From assembly GCA_910576205.1 (NCBI GenBank), contig CAJTHL010000006.1, forward strand, positions 1 through 64,000: DNA of 64,000 bases, read 5' to 3'. Source of the DNA: Clostridia bacterium. GTDB taxonomy: Bacteria; Bacillota; Clostridia; Lachnospirales; Lachnospiraceae. Below are positions 19,280 through 27,876 of the stretch, piece by piece. A program made the translations under genes and the position numbers. Numbering within the stretch: position 1 is the first letter of the stretch; the number at the start of each line of letters is the position of its first letter. The notes below the pieces were generated by a model, which was not told the DNA's origin, did no database searches, and saw only the letters and a list, made by a program, of their open reading frames with translations.

Positions 19280-20830
19280 CTATTGGGCGTCTGCCTTCAG
19301 ACGGATATAGAACACAGTCTGCCCTCCCGGCCCGCTCTTTACCCCAATGCTCCCCCCGTGTTCCTCCATAATCTTCCTGCATATGGACAGGCCCAGCCCC
19401 GAGCTTCCCTGTTCCCGGGAATAGGCCTTATCCACCCGGTAAAAGGGCTCGAAAATCCGTTCCTGCTCCTCCTGGCTCAGCTCCTTCCCCTGGTTCCAGA
19501 CGCTTAACGTCACGGTTCCCTCTTTACCGGATCCTCCAAGGCGGATTGACGTGTGGCTCTCCCCGTACTTTATGGCATTGTCCACCAGATTGACCAGCAC
19601 CTGGCGCAGACGCTCCTCCACCCCCCACACCACAAGCTCCCCGGAAAATTCCGTCTCTATCTCCATCCCGTACCGCCGGGCCTTGATTTCCAGGGCCCGG
19701 GCCACGCTGCGGGCTGTCTCTGCCAGGTCTACCCGCTGTTTTTCCATGTAAATGCTCTTGTCCGACATTTCCAGAAGCTGCAGCACCATCTGATGCATGC
19801 GGGCGCTCTCCTGGAGAATCTGACGAAGCCCCTGCTCCGTCAGCGCCGTATCCTCCCCCTGGTCTGCCTCCAGAAGCTGGGCGTAGCCCTGAATGGTGGT
19901 CAGAGGAGTCTTGAGCTCATGGGTCACATTGTTGTAAAATTCCTGCCTGCTTCCCAGAAGCTTTATAATCCGCTCCCGGTCCGTCTGCATGTTCTGAAAC
20001 TGGGAGCCGATCCGTTTCAGCATCACGCTGAAATTCCGGGAAAGCTCCCCCAGCTCATCCCTGCGCCTGGAATCCGCCAGCTGGGCCAGCATCTGCATGT
20101 CCACCTGCTCTCTGGACAAATCCTGTACCACCTGGCGGGAGATCTTAGTCAGCTTCTGAATGGGTGTCAGAAACCTGCCCATCAGAAAAGCAAGCAGGAG
20201 AAACACCACAGCCGCCACGGATGCGGCCATCTGATACACCAGATGCTCCGTCTGTTTCCCCCGGATAAAAAGCTGGGAGGTATCCACTTTGTAGCGGATA
20301 ATGCCGATGGCGTTCTCCTCAATGACCACAGGCATGGAAAAATAGACCAGCATCTCATCCGGGCCGGGATACGTCATGGTAAAGGCCGGATTTCCTTCCA
20401 CAGCCAGCCGCAGATCTTCCCCCGGCCCCTCCTCCTGGAGCCTCCTGCTTCCCTCCAGATATTCCCCCTTCTGGTTCAGCACGCTGACGCTGCGCCCTCC
20501 AAGGGTCTTTAATTCCTGGGCAATGTCCCCGGCAATGCGCTGGTAGCTCTCCTCGTCGTTGTTGGCGTCATTGAGCATAAGGAGCTGACGCACATAAACC
20601 TCCGTATTCTCCTGGATGGCCTGGAGCTCCCGCACAATCTGCTCCTCCTGGCTCCTCTGAAGGCTGGTGTGAATGCCCCCGTATAAAATGCCGCCGCCTG
20701 CCACAAACAAAACAAGAAGGCCCAGCACCATCTGGCGGCGAATCCCCAGATATCCGGCCTCCCCGCCTGTTTTTCCTTTTGCACGGCCCTTTTTTCCAAC
20801 GATACGCCGCAGTTTCCCCTCAAGGAACAT
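19280..20830 (-). CDS. Sensor histidine kinase
   Basis: 516 residues. TM1 MVLGLLVLFVAGGGILYGG, ~140-residue extracellular sensor, TM2 in VAAVVFLLLAFLMGRFL, HAMP (LTKISRQVVQDLSREQ), HisKA with phospho-acceptor in HELKTPLTTIQGYAQLL, HATPase N-box NLVDNAIKYGE, and GSSGLGLSICRKIMEEHGG. PhoR/WalK-like class. Overlaps the response regulator by 11 nt. Ligand unknown. Confidence 0.93.
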   Translation of the reverse strand: MFLEGKLRRIVGKKGRAKGKTGGEAGYLGIRRQMVLGLLVLFVAGGGILYGGIHTSLQRSQEEQIVRELQAIQENTEVYVRQLLMLNDANNDEESYQRIAGDIAQELKTLGGRSVSVLNQKGEYLEGSRRLQEEGPGEDLRLAVEGNPAFTMTYPGPDEMLVYFSMPVVIEENAIGIIRYKVDTSQLFIRGKQTEHLVYQMAASVAAVVFLLLAFLMGRFLTPIQKLTKISRQVVQDLSREQVDMQMLAQLADSRRRDELGELSRNFSVMLKRIGSQFQNMQTDRERIIKLLGSRQEFYNNVTHELKTPLTTIQGYAQLLEADQGEDTALTEQGLRQILQESARMHQMVLQLLEMSDKSIYMEKQRVDLAETARSVARALEIKARRYGMEIETEFSGELVVWGVEERLRQVLVNLVDNAIKYGESHTSIRLGGSGKEGTVTLSVWNQGKELSQEEQERIFEPFYRVDKAYSREQGSSGLGLSICRKIMEEHGGSIGVKSGPGGQTVFYIRLKADAQ

Positions 20831-21497
20831 ATTTATACCCCACTCCGAAAATTGTCACCAGGGTTTCTTCCAGGCCCGCTTTCCTGCGGATGCGCTGGAC
20901 ATGGATATCCACGGTTCTGGTATCCCCCGCAAAATCATAGCCCCAGATCCGGTCAAGCAGCACGGTTCTGGTAAACACCTGCCTGGGATGCTTCAGAAAA
21001 AATACCAATAGATCATATTCCCTGGGGGTCAGATTTAAGAGCTCCTCCTGGCGATACACGCTGCGCTCCCGCTCCACCACAGTCAGAGGCCCGCACACAA
21101 GCCGTTCACTCTCCAGGGTTCCATGGGCCTTGTCAAATCTGCGCAGAATCGTCCGCACCCTGGCCACCACCTCCCGCAGATCAAAAGGCTTTGTGATATA
21201 GTCGTCCGCCCCGGACTCCAGCCCGTAGAGCTTATCCTCCATATTCCCCCGGGCCGTCAGCATGATAATCGGTAATTTATACTGCTCCGTCAGCATCCGA
21301 CACACATCCACGCCGCTTAAGTCCGGGAGCATCCAGTCCAGAAGCGCCAGATCCGGCTGTTCCTTCCCCGCCATGGCAAATCCCTCCGCGCCTGTGTAGG
21401 CGCAGCTTACCAGAAATCCCTCCTTCTCAAACCCGTATTTCAGAATATCCGCAATGGGTTTTTCGTCCTCAATAACCAGTATCCGTTTCTCCTCCAT
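20820..21497 (-). CDS. OmpR/PhoB-family response regulator
   Basis: 225 residues from ATG 21495-21497. Receiver domain ILVIEDEKPIADILKYGF, phospho-acceptor Asp in LALLDWMLPDLSG, TARG and KPFD; winged-helix output LTPREYDLLVFFLKHPRQVF and RTVDIHVQRIRRK. An in-frame ATG 111 nt further upstream is rejected because a sigma-A promoter covers that stretch. First gene of regulator-kinase-lipoprotein. Confidence 0.94.
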   Translation of the reverse strand: MEEKRILVIEDEKPIADILKYGFEKEGFLVSCAYTGAEGFAMAGKEQPDLALLDWMLPDLSGVDVCRMLTEQYKLPIIMLTARGNMEDKLYGLESGADDYITKPFDLREVVARVRTILRRFDKAHGTLESERLVCGPLTVVERERSVYRQEELLNLTPREYDLLVFFLKHPRQVFTRTVLLDRIWGYDFAGDTRTVDIHVQRIRRKAGLEETLVTIFGVGYKYVP

Positions 21498-21535
21498 ATA
21501 TCTTTCCCCGCTTTTTGTTTCACCATTATCCTCAG

Positions 21536-21553
21536 GGACAAGGACTCTTGTCC
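21536..21553 (-). other. Hairpin in the two-component operon leader
   Basis: GGACAAG / CTTGTCC with a 4-nt loop, between the -10 element and the ribosome binding site. No T-run; it may stabilise the message or bind a protein. Confidence 0.4.
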
Positions 21554-21575
21554 GCTGGGGATATTCTACCAGATA

Positions 21576-21605
21576 AGTATAACTCCCATATCTCGGAAAT
21601 GTAAA
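21576..21605 (-). promoter_or_regulatory. Promoter of the two-component operon
   Basis: Minus strand TTTACA (21600-21605), 18 bp, TATACT (21576-21581). Confidence 0.65.
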
Positions 21606-21658
21606 CAATATGTAACAGAATCTTCCCGGCGCCAGATGTCAGTTCTCCAAAAGGGGCA

Positions 21659-21713
21659 GAAAAAAAGACAGAAAACCGTTCCTCCCGTTTCCTGCCTTTT
21701 TGCCTGTTCTGTC
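21659..21713 (-). terminator. Probable terminator of spoVT
   Basis: Minus strand GACAGAAC pairs with GTTTTCTGTC (allowing a bulge) across a ~30-nt loop, followed by seven T residues. Overlaps the spoVT stop, so moderate confidence. Confidence 0.4.
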
Positions 21714-22262
21714 CTACTGCTCCATCTGTCTCCCCAGAAACCCAGCTGCCGACGACGCCAGTTTCTGCTCTGTCTCTCCCATTTTCATCTTGGGATCCTT
21801 GCTGAAAAGAATAACCGCGCCGATGGCGTCCCCCTCGCACAGCACTGGGCTGATGGTCTGGGCGTAGCACTCCTCCATGTCCTCGTTTATAATGCGCACA
21901 AATTTGCGCTCCCCGGAATCCGCCTGGATGCTCTCCCGCTCCTGGATAGCCTCCTCCAGCTGCTTGCTGATGGGCTTGCCCAGGTAATCCTTTTTTGCCC
22001 CGCCTGCAGCCGCAATCACCGTATCCCTGTCCGACACGCACACCATAAGCCCTGTGGTCTGGGCCAGGCTTTCCGCATACTGCTTGGCAAAAAGTCCCAG
22101 CTCCCCAATGGGCGAATATTTCTTGAGAATCACTTCCCCTTCCCTGTCGGTAAAGATCTCAAGAGGGTCTCCCTCACGGATCCGGAGAGTCCTCCGTATT
22201 TCCTTGGGAATGACCACGCGTCCCAGGTCATCTATTCTTCTGACAATTCCTGTAGCTTTCAT
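21714..22262 (-). CDS. spoVT: Stage V sporulation protein T, AbrB-like regulator
   Basis: 182 residues starting MKATGIVRRIDDLGRVVIPK. N-terminal swapped-hairpin AbrB DNA-binding domain (to ~50), then a GAF-like domain (TTGLMVCVSDRDTVIAAAG, SPVLCEGDAIGAVILFS). Global regulator of forespore genes in Bacillus and late sporulation in Clostridia. Start chosen at 22260-22262: GGAGG lies 8 nt upstream, and the ATG five codons earlier overlaps that ribosome binding site. The ribosome binding site is one arm of a 17-bp perfect inverted repeat. Confidence 0.95.
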   Translation of the reverse strand: MKATGIVRRIDDLGRVVIPKEIRRTLRIREGDPLEIFTDREGEVILKKYSPIGELGLFAKQYAESLAQTTGLMVCVSDRDTVIAAAGGAKKDYLGKPISKQLEEAIQERESIQADSGERKFVRIINEDMEECYAQTISPVLCEGDAIGAVILFSKDPKMKMGETEQKLASSAAGFLGRQMEQ

Positions 22263-22264
22263 AC

Positions 22265-22328
22265 AAAATTCCTCCATTTACTGTACTAACCATTTCTGGA
22301 AATAGTATTCTGTAAATGGAGGAATTTT
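22265..22328 (-). promoter_or_regulatory. 17-bp perfect inverted repeat covering the spoVT ribosome binding site
   Basis: AAAATTCCTCCATTTAC (22265-22281) is the exact reverse complement of 22312-22328, with a 30-nt loop. In the mRNA the second arm contains GGAGGAATTTT, the ribosome binding site of spoVT, so full-length transcripts could hide it. A possible promoter (TTTAAA-18-TATAAA) ends inside the first arm; transcripts starting in the loop would escape. Confidence 0.7.
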
Positions 22329-22373
22329 ATACCTCAAAATATGGAAGTCTTTAAAGCTTTTCCAACAGGGCTT

Positions 22374-22769
22374 TTAAGCCAGACCTCTCACCTCTGCTAT
22401 CTGCGCCTCATCCAGGTTCAGAATATCGCTGTTTTCCATGGATGTGTTGGAATCCTCAATGAGAATCATCTTGGTATTCTTCTGGGTAATAGTATTGTGC
22501 CACAAGGTGGCGGGAATATTGTACACCTTATCCTTCTCCATGTGAACCGCCTCAAACTTAAGGCCGCCGTCTGTCTCATTGGCAAAGATCAGCGTACACT
22601 TACCCTCAATCAGCACAAACAGCTCATCTGTCTTGTTATGACGCTCCAGGCAGTCGATACCAGTCACATCGTTTGCCGGCTTCCAGTTCTTGATTCCAAC
22701 CGTCCACTTTTCATTTTCAAACACCCGCTGCATTCCCTCACCGGCGAATGCGTACTCCAAAATTTTCAT
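22374..22769 (-). CDS. Cupin-domain protein of the split-transketolase operon
   Basis: 131 residues, single cupin barrel: ERHNKTDELFVLIEGKCTLI carries the G-(X)5-H-X-H-like metal-ligand region and YNIPATLWHNTITQ the second. Related to WbuC/sugar-binding cupins of unknown activity; candidate roles are sugar epimerase, isomerase or ligand sensor. GGAGG lies 9 nt before the ATG. Last gene of the GntR-ABC-transketolase run, ending 45 nt before the spoVT inverted repeat. Confidence 0.75.
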   Translation of the reverse strand: MKILEYAFAGEGMQRVFENEKWTVGIKNWKPANDVTGIDCLERHNKTDELFVLIEGKCTLIFANETDGGLKFEAVHMEKDKVYNIPATLWHNTITQKNTKMILIEDSNTSMENSDILNLDEAQIAEVRGLA

Positions 22770-22807
22770 TGTGTCGTTCCTCCATTCTGGTTATGTATTC
22801 CATCCTG

Positions 22808-23734
22808 CTATGAAAGCAGTCCCTTTGCAACAGCCGCCATATTGGCCGCGGTCAGACCATAAGCCTCAAACAGCTCATCCGGCTTGCCGGACTTTCCAAA
22901 TTTATCCTGGATGCCAACCATGCCAAGCTTCGCGCCTGCGTGTCCTGCCATGACCTCCGCCACTGCGGAGCCAAGACCGCCGATTACAGAATGCTCCTCC
23001 GCGGTAACAATCGCCTTGCAGGTCTTTGTCATCTTCAGAATGATATCCCTGTCAATGGGCTTAATGGTATGCATATTGACTACCGCCGTGCTGATGCCCT
23101 CTGCCTCCAGAAGCTTTGCAGCCTCCAGGGCTTTGGGAATCATAAGCCCGCAGGAGATCAGACATACGTCGCTGCCCTCCTTCATGACATTGGCCTTTCC
23201 GGGAACAAAGGGCGTATCCTCCGCGGTGATATCCTCGCACACAGGCCTTGCCACCCGGATATAGACCGGCCCGTCGATTTCGGCCGCCGCCATAACGGCC
23301 TTCTCCATCTCTGCCGGGTCGCAGGGAACCAGAACCGTCATATTAGGCATCTCCCGCATCAAGGCAATATCCTCAATAGACTGATGGCTTCCGCCGTCCT
23401 CTCCCACGCTTAAGCCGGAGTGGGAAAATCCAAATTTCACATTGCAGTTGGTATAGCAGATCGAATTGCGGATCTGCTCAAAAGCCCGCCCTGCGCCAAA
23501 CAGCGCGAAGGTGCTGGCAAAGGGAATAAATCCCGTATGTGCAAAGCCTGCCGCCGCACACATCATATTGGCCTCTGCGATACCCATATTAAAATGACGG
23601 TCCGGATAGGCATCCTTAAACAGACAGGTCTGGGTAGCGTGTGCCAGATCGGCATCCAGTACCACTACTTTATCATTTTTTGCGCCTAATTTCGCCAGCG
23701 CCTCTCCGTAAGCAACTCTCAACGACTTTCCCAT
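22808..23734 (-). CDS. Transketolase, C-terminal subunit
   Basis: 308 residues. Pyrimidine-binding domain (VVVLDADLAHATQT, FNMGIAEANMMCAAAGFA with the catalytic Glu, HSGLSVGEDGGSHQSIEDIA) and C-terminal domain (TAEEHSVIGGLGSAVAEVM). Start ATG 23732-23734 with AGGAGG upstream. Four nt after the N-terminal subunit gene; together they form a two-piece transketolase that moves a two-carbon ketol unit from a ketose phosphate. Split forms occur in the pentose pathway of some Firmicutes and in catabolic systems (AptA/AptB for D-apulose 4-phosphate, SqwGH for sulfo-sugars). Confidence 0.92.
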   Translation of the reverse strand: MGKSLRVAYGEALAKLGAKNDKVVVLDADLAHATQTCLFKDAYPDRHFNMGIAEANMMCAAAGFAHTGFIPFASTFALFGAGRAFEQIRNSICYTNCNVKFGFSHSGLSVGEDGGSHQSIEDIALMREMPNMTVLVPCDPAEMEKAVMAAAEIDGPVYIRVARPVCEDITAEDTPFVPGKANVMKEGSDVCLISCGLMIPKALEAAKLLEAEGISTAVVNMHTIKPIDRDIILKMTKTCKAIVTAEEHSVIGGLGSAVAEVMAGHAGAKLGMVGIQDKFGKSGKPDELFEAYGLTAANMAAVAKGLLS

Positions 23735-23738
23735 TTTC

Positions 23739-24539
23739 CTACACCTCCTGCTCACTTAATGCCTTTTCAAACTGCTCTTTGTTCATGGGGCTGCCGTGCC
23801 ATCCGAACTGATTCTCCATAAAGGAAACGCCCTTGCCCTTGACAGTCTCACAGCAGATGAACTTCGGTTTGCCGGATACGGGAGCCTTCAGAGCCTCTGT
23901 GATGGCGGCAATGTCATGGCCGTCCACCTGGAAGCACGCAAATCCAAAGGCGTCAAATTTCTTCATAATGTCCCCAAGGCCCATAACCTCATCGTTGCTG
24001 CCGTCGATCTGCAATCCGTTGTGATCCAGCATAAAGACCAGATTATCAAGCTTGTAATGGGCCGCCGCCATGGCCGCCTCCCAGACCAGGCCCTCCTGGC
24101 ACTCTCCGTCGCCCAGTACGGTATACACTTTGTAATCCTTCTTTGCGTGCTTAGCTGCCAGAGCAAGACCCATAGCCAGGGACGCGCCCTGACCCAGGGA
24201 GCCTGTATTCATGTCAACGCCCGGGGTTTTCTTACAATCCGGGTGTCCCTGGAGATGGCTGTTAATCTGACGAAGATCAGCCAGATCCTCCTTGGGAAAA
24301 TATCCCAGATCAGCCAGGATCGCATACAGGGTCGGGCATCCATGGCCCTTGCTGAACACGAAACGGTCTCTGTCGGGATTCCCCGGATTCTTCGGATCCA
24401 CTTTCATCACCTCATAGTAAAGCGCCATGAGCATTTCCACACAGGAAAGGGATCCGCCCGGATGCCCGGACTGGCAGGCATACAACATTTTCAATATTTC
24501 AGCCCGCAATTCTTTTGCCTTCTTCTCATACTGCATCAT
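23739..24539 (-). CDS. Transketolase, N-terminal subunit
   Basis: 266 residues, thiamine-diphosphate-binding half: SGHPGGSLSCVEMLMALYYE, SKGHGCPTLYAILAD, GSLGQGASLAMGLALAAK, the GDG-(X)n-N magnesium/ThDP motif GDGECQEGLVWEAAMAAAHY...DHNGLQIDG, and KGKGVSFMENQFGWHG. All cofactor residues appear intact. Start MMQYEKK with AGGAAAAG upstream. 44 nt after the ABC permease gene, same operon. Confidence 0.92.
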   Translation of the reverse strand: MMQYEKKAKELRAEILKMLYACQSGHPGGSLSCVEMLMALYYEVMKVDPKNPGNPDRDRFVFSKGHGCPTLYAILADLGYFPKEDLADLRQINSHLQGHPDCKKTPGVDMNTGSLGQGASLAMGLALAAKHAKKDYKVYTVLGDGECQEGLVWEAAMAAAHYKLDNLVFMLDHNGLQIDGSNDEVMGLGDIMKKFDAFGFACFQVDGHDIAAITEALKAPVSGKPKFICCETVKGKGVSFMENQFGWHGSPMNKEQFEKALSEQEV

Positions 24540-24583
24540 TCTTTTCCTCCTCTAAAAAATCTATCATGCCCAAACAGCATGGT

Positions 24584-25420
24584 TTATCCTTTCACAGCCC
24601 CCGCCGTCAAACCTTCCACCAGGCGCTTCTGCGCAAAGAAAAACATAATACACACCGGGATAATGGTGATAATCCCTCCCGCCGTCAGAAGATCCCACTG
24701 CACTCCCAGCTGGCCGATCAGGTTCTTCAGCGCCACCGGAATGGTGCGCGTCTCCGCATTGGTGAACATCATGGCAAAGGTGTATTCATTCCAGGACTGC
24801 ATAAATATATACACCCCCGTCGCCACCAGGCAGGGACCCAGGATAGGCAGGATAATTTTGATAAACGCGTTTCCCCTGTTGCACCCGTCTATCAGCGCCG
24901 CCTCCTCCAGGGACATGGGCAGGTCGTTTAAGAACCCCAGCAGCAGCCACACCGAAAACGGTATGGTAAACGTGGTGTAGGACAGCACCAGGGACGTGTG
25001 GGAATACAAAAGCCCAAGGCTTCGCATTATGGAATACAGCGGGATCAGTAGCAGCACTGTGGGAAACATATTGTTGCACAGGAATACGCACATCAAAAAC
25101 TTCCTTCCCGCGAAACGGTAGCGGGAGAATGCGTAGGCCGCCAGGGTGGAAACCGTCAGCGACACTATGGTGGTGCTCACTGCCACTATCAGGCTGTTCT
25201 TCATGGCTGTCAGGAAGTCCACCGTGGTGGTAAACAGCTTGCGGTAGGCCTCAAAGGTGATATGGCTGGGCCAGTAGGTCACCACCGCCCCGTACAGCTC
25301 CTCCTCCGGCTTTACGGATGTGACAAAGGTCCAGTAAAACGGGAAGAGTATGAATAACATGATTATGATGAGTGGCAGATATAATGTGAATATGCGTTTT
25401 ATTCCGGTCTGTTTTTTCAT
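24584..25420 (-). CDS. Carbohydrate ABC transporter permease, MalG/UgpE type
   Basis: 278 residues, six membrane spans, starting with YLPLIIIMLFILFPFYW and ending in an FFAQKRLVEGLTAGAVKG tail typical of the second CUT1 permease. The EAA loop is EEAALIDGCNRGNAFIKIIL. Needs an MsmK/UgpC-type ATPase, which is not encoded here and is usually shared genome-wide. Three nt after its partner. Confidence 0.93.
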   Translation of the reverse strand: MKKQTGIKRIFTLYLPLIIIMLFILFPFYWTFVTSVKPEEELYGAVVTYWPSHITFEAYRKLFTTTVDFLTAMKNSLIVAVSTTIVSLTVSTLAAYAFSRYRFAGRKFLMCVFLCNNMFPTVLLLIPLYSIMRSLGLLYSHTSLVLSYTTFTIPFSVWLLLGFLNDLPMSLEEAALIDGCNRGNAFIKIILPILGPCLVATGVYIFMQSWNEYTFAMMFTNAETRTIPVALKNLIGQLGVQWDLLTAGGIITIIPVCIMFFFAQKRLVEGLTAGAVKG

Positions 25421-25423
25421 GCG

Positions 25424-26290
25424 TTACCCCTCCTCCCTGAAATTGCTTCTCAGATACGGTATCGCCACTACCAGCAGGCACAGGGCCATGATTATGGCCA
25501 TAGCCGAGGCGTAGCCCAGGTCCAGGGCGTTTCCTTTCTGGTATACATACACGCTCATGGTAAGGGTTCCGAACCGTCCTTCTGTCATGTTGAAGATCAC
25601 GTCCACGGAGTTGGCCACCCAGATCACCCGCAGCAGCGCCGTGACAAAGATCGTGTTTTTTATGGAAGGGATAGTGATGTAAAACAGCTTCTGCCAGCCT
25701 ACTGCCCCGTCGATGTCCGCCGCCTCATACATATCCGTAGACACCCCCTGGAGGGCCGCCAGCAGCATGAGGGCAAAGAAGGGGATCCCCTGCCAGATTA
25801 TGGTGACGATTACCCCGGGGAAAGCTGTTCCGTCCTGGGCAAGGAACGGGATCTTGTCGTTAATCAGATGGAGCTTCATGAGTATGTCGTTTAAGACGCC
25901 CCTGTTTCCGTCGTATATCCAGCTCCACATAAGGCCGATCAGCACGCCCGGCGTTACCCAGGGGATCATGCTGACCGCACGGACGACTCCCCGCCCCTTA
26001 AAGCTCTTGTTCAGCAGCAGCGCCAGCATAAAGCCGAACAGGAACTGGAATCCCACTCCGGCTACTACCCAGATTATGGTTTTAAAGAAGGCTGACTGGA
26101 ATTTGGCATCTCCCAGGGCTTCTATGTAGTTGGCAAGTCCGGTAAATCCGATATCTTTGGGCCTCCTAAGGTCATAGCTCTGGAAACTCATCAGTATGGC
26201 GTTAATCACGGGGACAAATACCACGCAGAGAATTACCAGAACTGCCGGGGCTACCAATAGATACGGCCAGATGGATCTTTTCTTCACCAT
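25424..26290 (-). CDS. Carbohydrate ABC transporter permease, MalF/UgpA type
   Basis: 288 residues from ATG 26288-26290 (MVKKRSIWPYLLVAPAVLVI), preceded by AAAGGGGG; codons further upstream are excluded. Six spans; the EAA loop is YEAADIDGAVGWQKLFYITI. Heterodimer partner of the next permease in a CUT1 sugar importer. Confidence 0.93.
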   Translation of the reverse strand: MVKKRSIWPYLLVAPAVLVILCVVFVPVINAILMSFQSYDLRRPKDIGFTGLANYIEALGDAKFQSAFFKTIIWVVAGVGFQFLFGFMLALLLNKSFKGRGVVRAVSMIPWVTPGVLIGLMWSWIYDGNRGVLNDILMKLHLINDKIPFLAQDGTAFPGVIVTIIWQGIPFFALMLLAALQGVSTDMYEAADIDGAVGWQKLFYITIPSIKNTIFVTALLRVIWVANSVDVIFNMTEGRFGTLTMSVYVYQKGNALDLGYASAMAIIMALCLLVVAIPYLRSNFREEG

Positions 26291-26378
26291 CGTCAAATTC
26301 CCCCTTTCATACGGACAGGGCTGCAGCATGGTATCCGGCCGCAGCCCTGTAATCCGTTATCTTCTGGTTTTTTTGTCT

Positions 26379-27707
26379 TTATCTGTACAGCTCTTCCTGC
26401 AGGGTGTTCATGGCTTCCTCTGCGGAAAGCTTCCCGGTCAATGCCTGGGACATGGTCTCCGGCCAGATGGTGGAGATCCACTCTGTGGTGGTGTCCAGGA
26501 TGGGAAGGATGCCTGCGTAGGACTGTCCGTCGATGGAGGCCTTCATGAAGCGGTCGTTCTGGAAGAAGTCCCCGGCCTGTACGGTCTTGCTTACCGGCAC
26601 GTTTCCGGTTCCCTCACACCACATCTTCTGGCCTTCCCCTGCCGCCAGGTAGGCAACCCACTCAAAGGCTGCTTCTTTGTTCTCACAGGATTCGAAAATC
26701 ACGGTCTCGGTGTCTCCCATGGAGGTCCACTGGCCCTTTCCTGCCGGGAAGGGGAATGCGGACACATCATCCCCAAAGGTCTCTACCATCTGGGCTGAGG
26801 ATCCGGTGTGATGGATGGTCATGGCTGTAAGGCCGGACTTGAAGTTGTCGATGATCTGCTGGAAGCCGTCGCCTGCCGCTGAGGGAGGCACAAAGCCTTT
26901 GTTGTAGATATCGATAAAGTCCTGCATTCCCTGGATGGATTCTGCGGTGGTCATATCCTCAAAGCTGCCGCCCCGTCCGTGTACGAAGCTGCCCCAGGGC
27001 TCCTGTCCGCCGTTGGAGCCTCTCATACCAAAGCCGTATACGTCGGTCTTGCCGTCGCCGTCGGTATCCAGGGTACATTTCTCTATGGCTGTCAGGAATT
27101 CCTCGTAGGTGGTGGGTACTTCTATCTGCGCCTGCTCAAAGATGGATGGTCTGTAGTATACGTACAGCACCTGCACGTTCCAGGGCATTACGTAGATGGA
27201 GTCGCTGCCGCCTGCCTGCTTCATAACGTCGTACATGTTCTGGTCAATGTCGTCCTTCTTATCCCAGGCATCGATAAAGGGCGTCAGATCTGCCAGCAGG
27301 TCATTGTTTACAAACAGCGGGGTAGAGGTAAGCTTCCAGGTGGAAACATCCACGTCACCGCCGCCCATTTTTGCGTTGAACAGGTTCTCGGAATAGGAAC
27401 CGCCGTCCCAGGGAGCTTCCTCCCCTACAACGGTGATGCCCTTGCCGTTCTCTGCATTAAATTTTGCGATAATGTCCTGCATCAGCTGGGAATAGTCCGT
27501 ATTGTCTGCCCAATACTGGAATTTGATGGTTACCCCTTCTCCTGTGCTCTCAGCCGGTGCCTCCGCCTGGTCGCCGCCGGTCTCAGCCGGCGCTTCCGCA
27601 GGAGCCGGCTCCTCACTCTTGCTGCCGCAGCCTGCCAAGGCTCCCATGGCCATCAGAGCTGCCATGGTGAGGGCCATGGTCTTTTTCGCAAACAACTTAC
27701 TTCTCAT
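26379..27707 (-). CDS. Extracellular sugar-binding lipoprotein of the CUT1 transporter
   Basis: 442 residues. Signal peptide and lipobox LAGC (MGALAGCGSKSEEP), an acidic Ala/Pro/Glu linker, then a family 1 binding protein fold (IKFQYWADNTDYSQLMQDII, WKLTSTPLFVNNDLLADLTP, YKP-like VLYVYYRPSIFEQA). Captures the substrate for the two downstream permeases. AAGGAGG 8 nt before the ATG. Substrate cannot be read from sequence; the split transketolase suggests a pentose, branched sugar or polyol. Confidence 0.92.
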   Translation of the reverse strand: MRSKLFAKKTMALTMAALMAMGALAGCGSKSEEPAPAEAPAETGGDQAEAPAESTGEGVTIKFQYWADNTDYSQLMQDIIAKFNAENGKGITVVGEEAPWDGGSYSENLFNAKMGGGDVDVSTWKLTSTPLFVNNDLLADLTPFIDAWDKKDDIDQNMYDVMKQAGGSDSIYVMPWNVQVLYVYYRPSIFEQAQIEVPTTYEEFLTAIEKCTLDTDGDGKTDVYGFGMRGSNGGQEPWGSFVHGRGGSFEDMTTAESIQGMQDFIDIYNKGFVPPSAAGDGFQQIIDNFKSGLTAMTIHHTGSSAQMVETFGDDVSAFPFPAGKGQWTSMGDTETVIFESCENKEAAFEWVAYLAAGEGQKMWCEGTGNVPVSKTVQAGDFFQNDRFMKASIDGQSYAGILPILDTTTEWISTIWPETMSQALTGKLSAEEAMNTLQEELYR

Positions 27708-27739
27708 TTTCTCTCCTCCTTATTTATACAATAGTTGCC

Positions 27740-27775
27740 GGAATCCTCCCCTTAAACAGGGACAGCCCGGATTCC
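27740..27775 (-). other. Inverted repeat between the GntR regulator and binding-protein genes
   Basis: GGAATCC (27740-27746) pairs with GGATTCC (27769-27775), with a further CCCT/AGGG-type pairing inside. No T-run follows. Position upstream of the abundant binding protein suits a processing or stabilising stem, or an operator. Confidence 0.35.
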
Positions 27776-27876
27776 CTTTATAAAATCCCCCTCTTTTCAC
27801 GCCTCTTTTCTTATTTCAGACCACTCACAGCCGGTCCTTATACCTCCCGAAACGTTTTCTGCAAGGGGCGATTTTC

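Noticed and set aside
22374-27707. Sulfoquinovose sulfo-transketolase operon
   Set aside because: No sulfoquinovosidase, isomerases or sulfonate exporter; a split transketolase alone is not enough.
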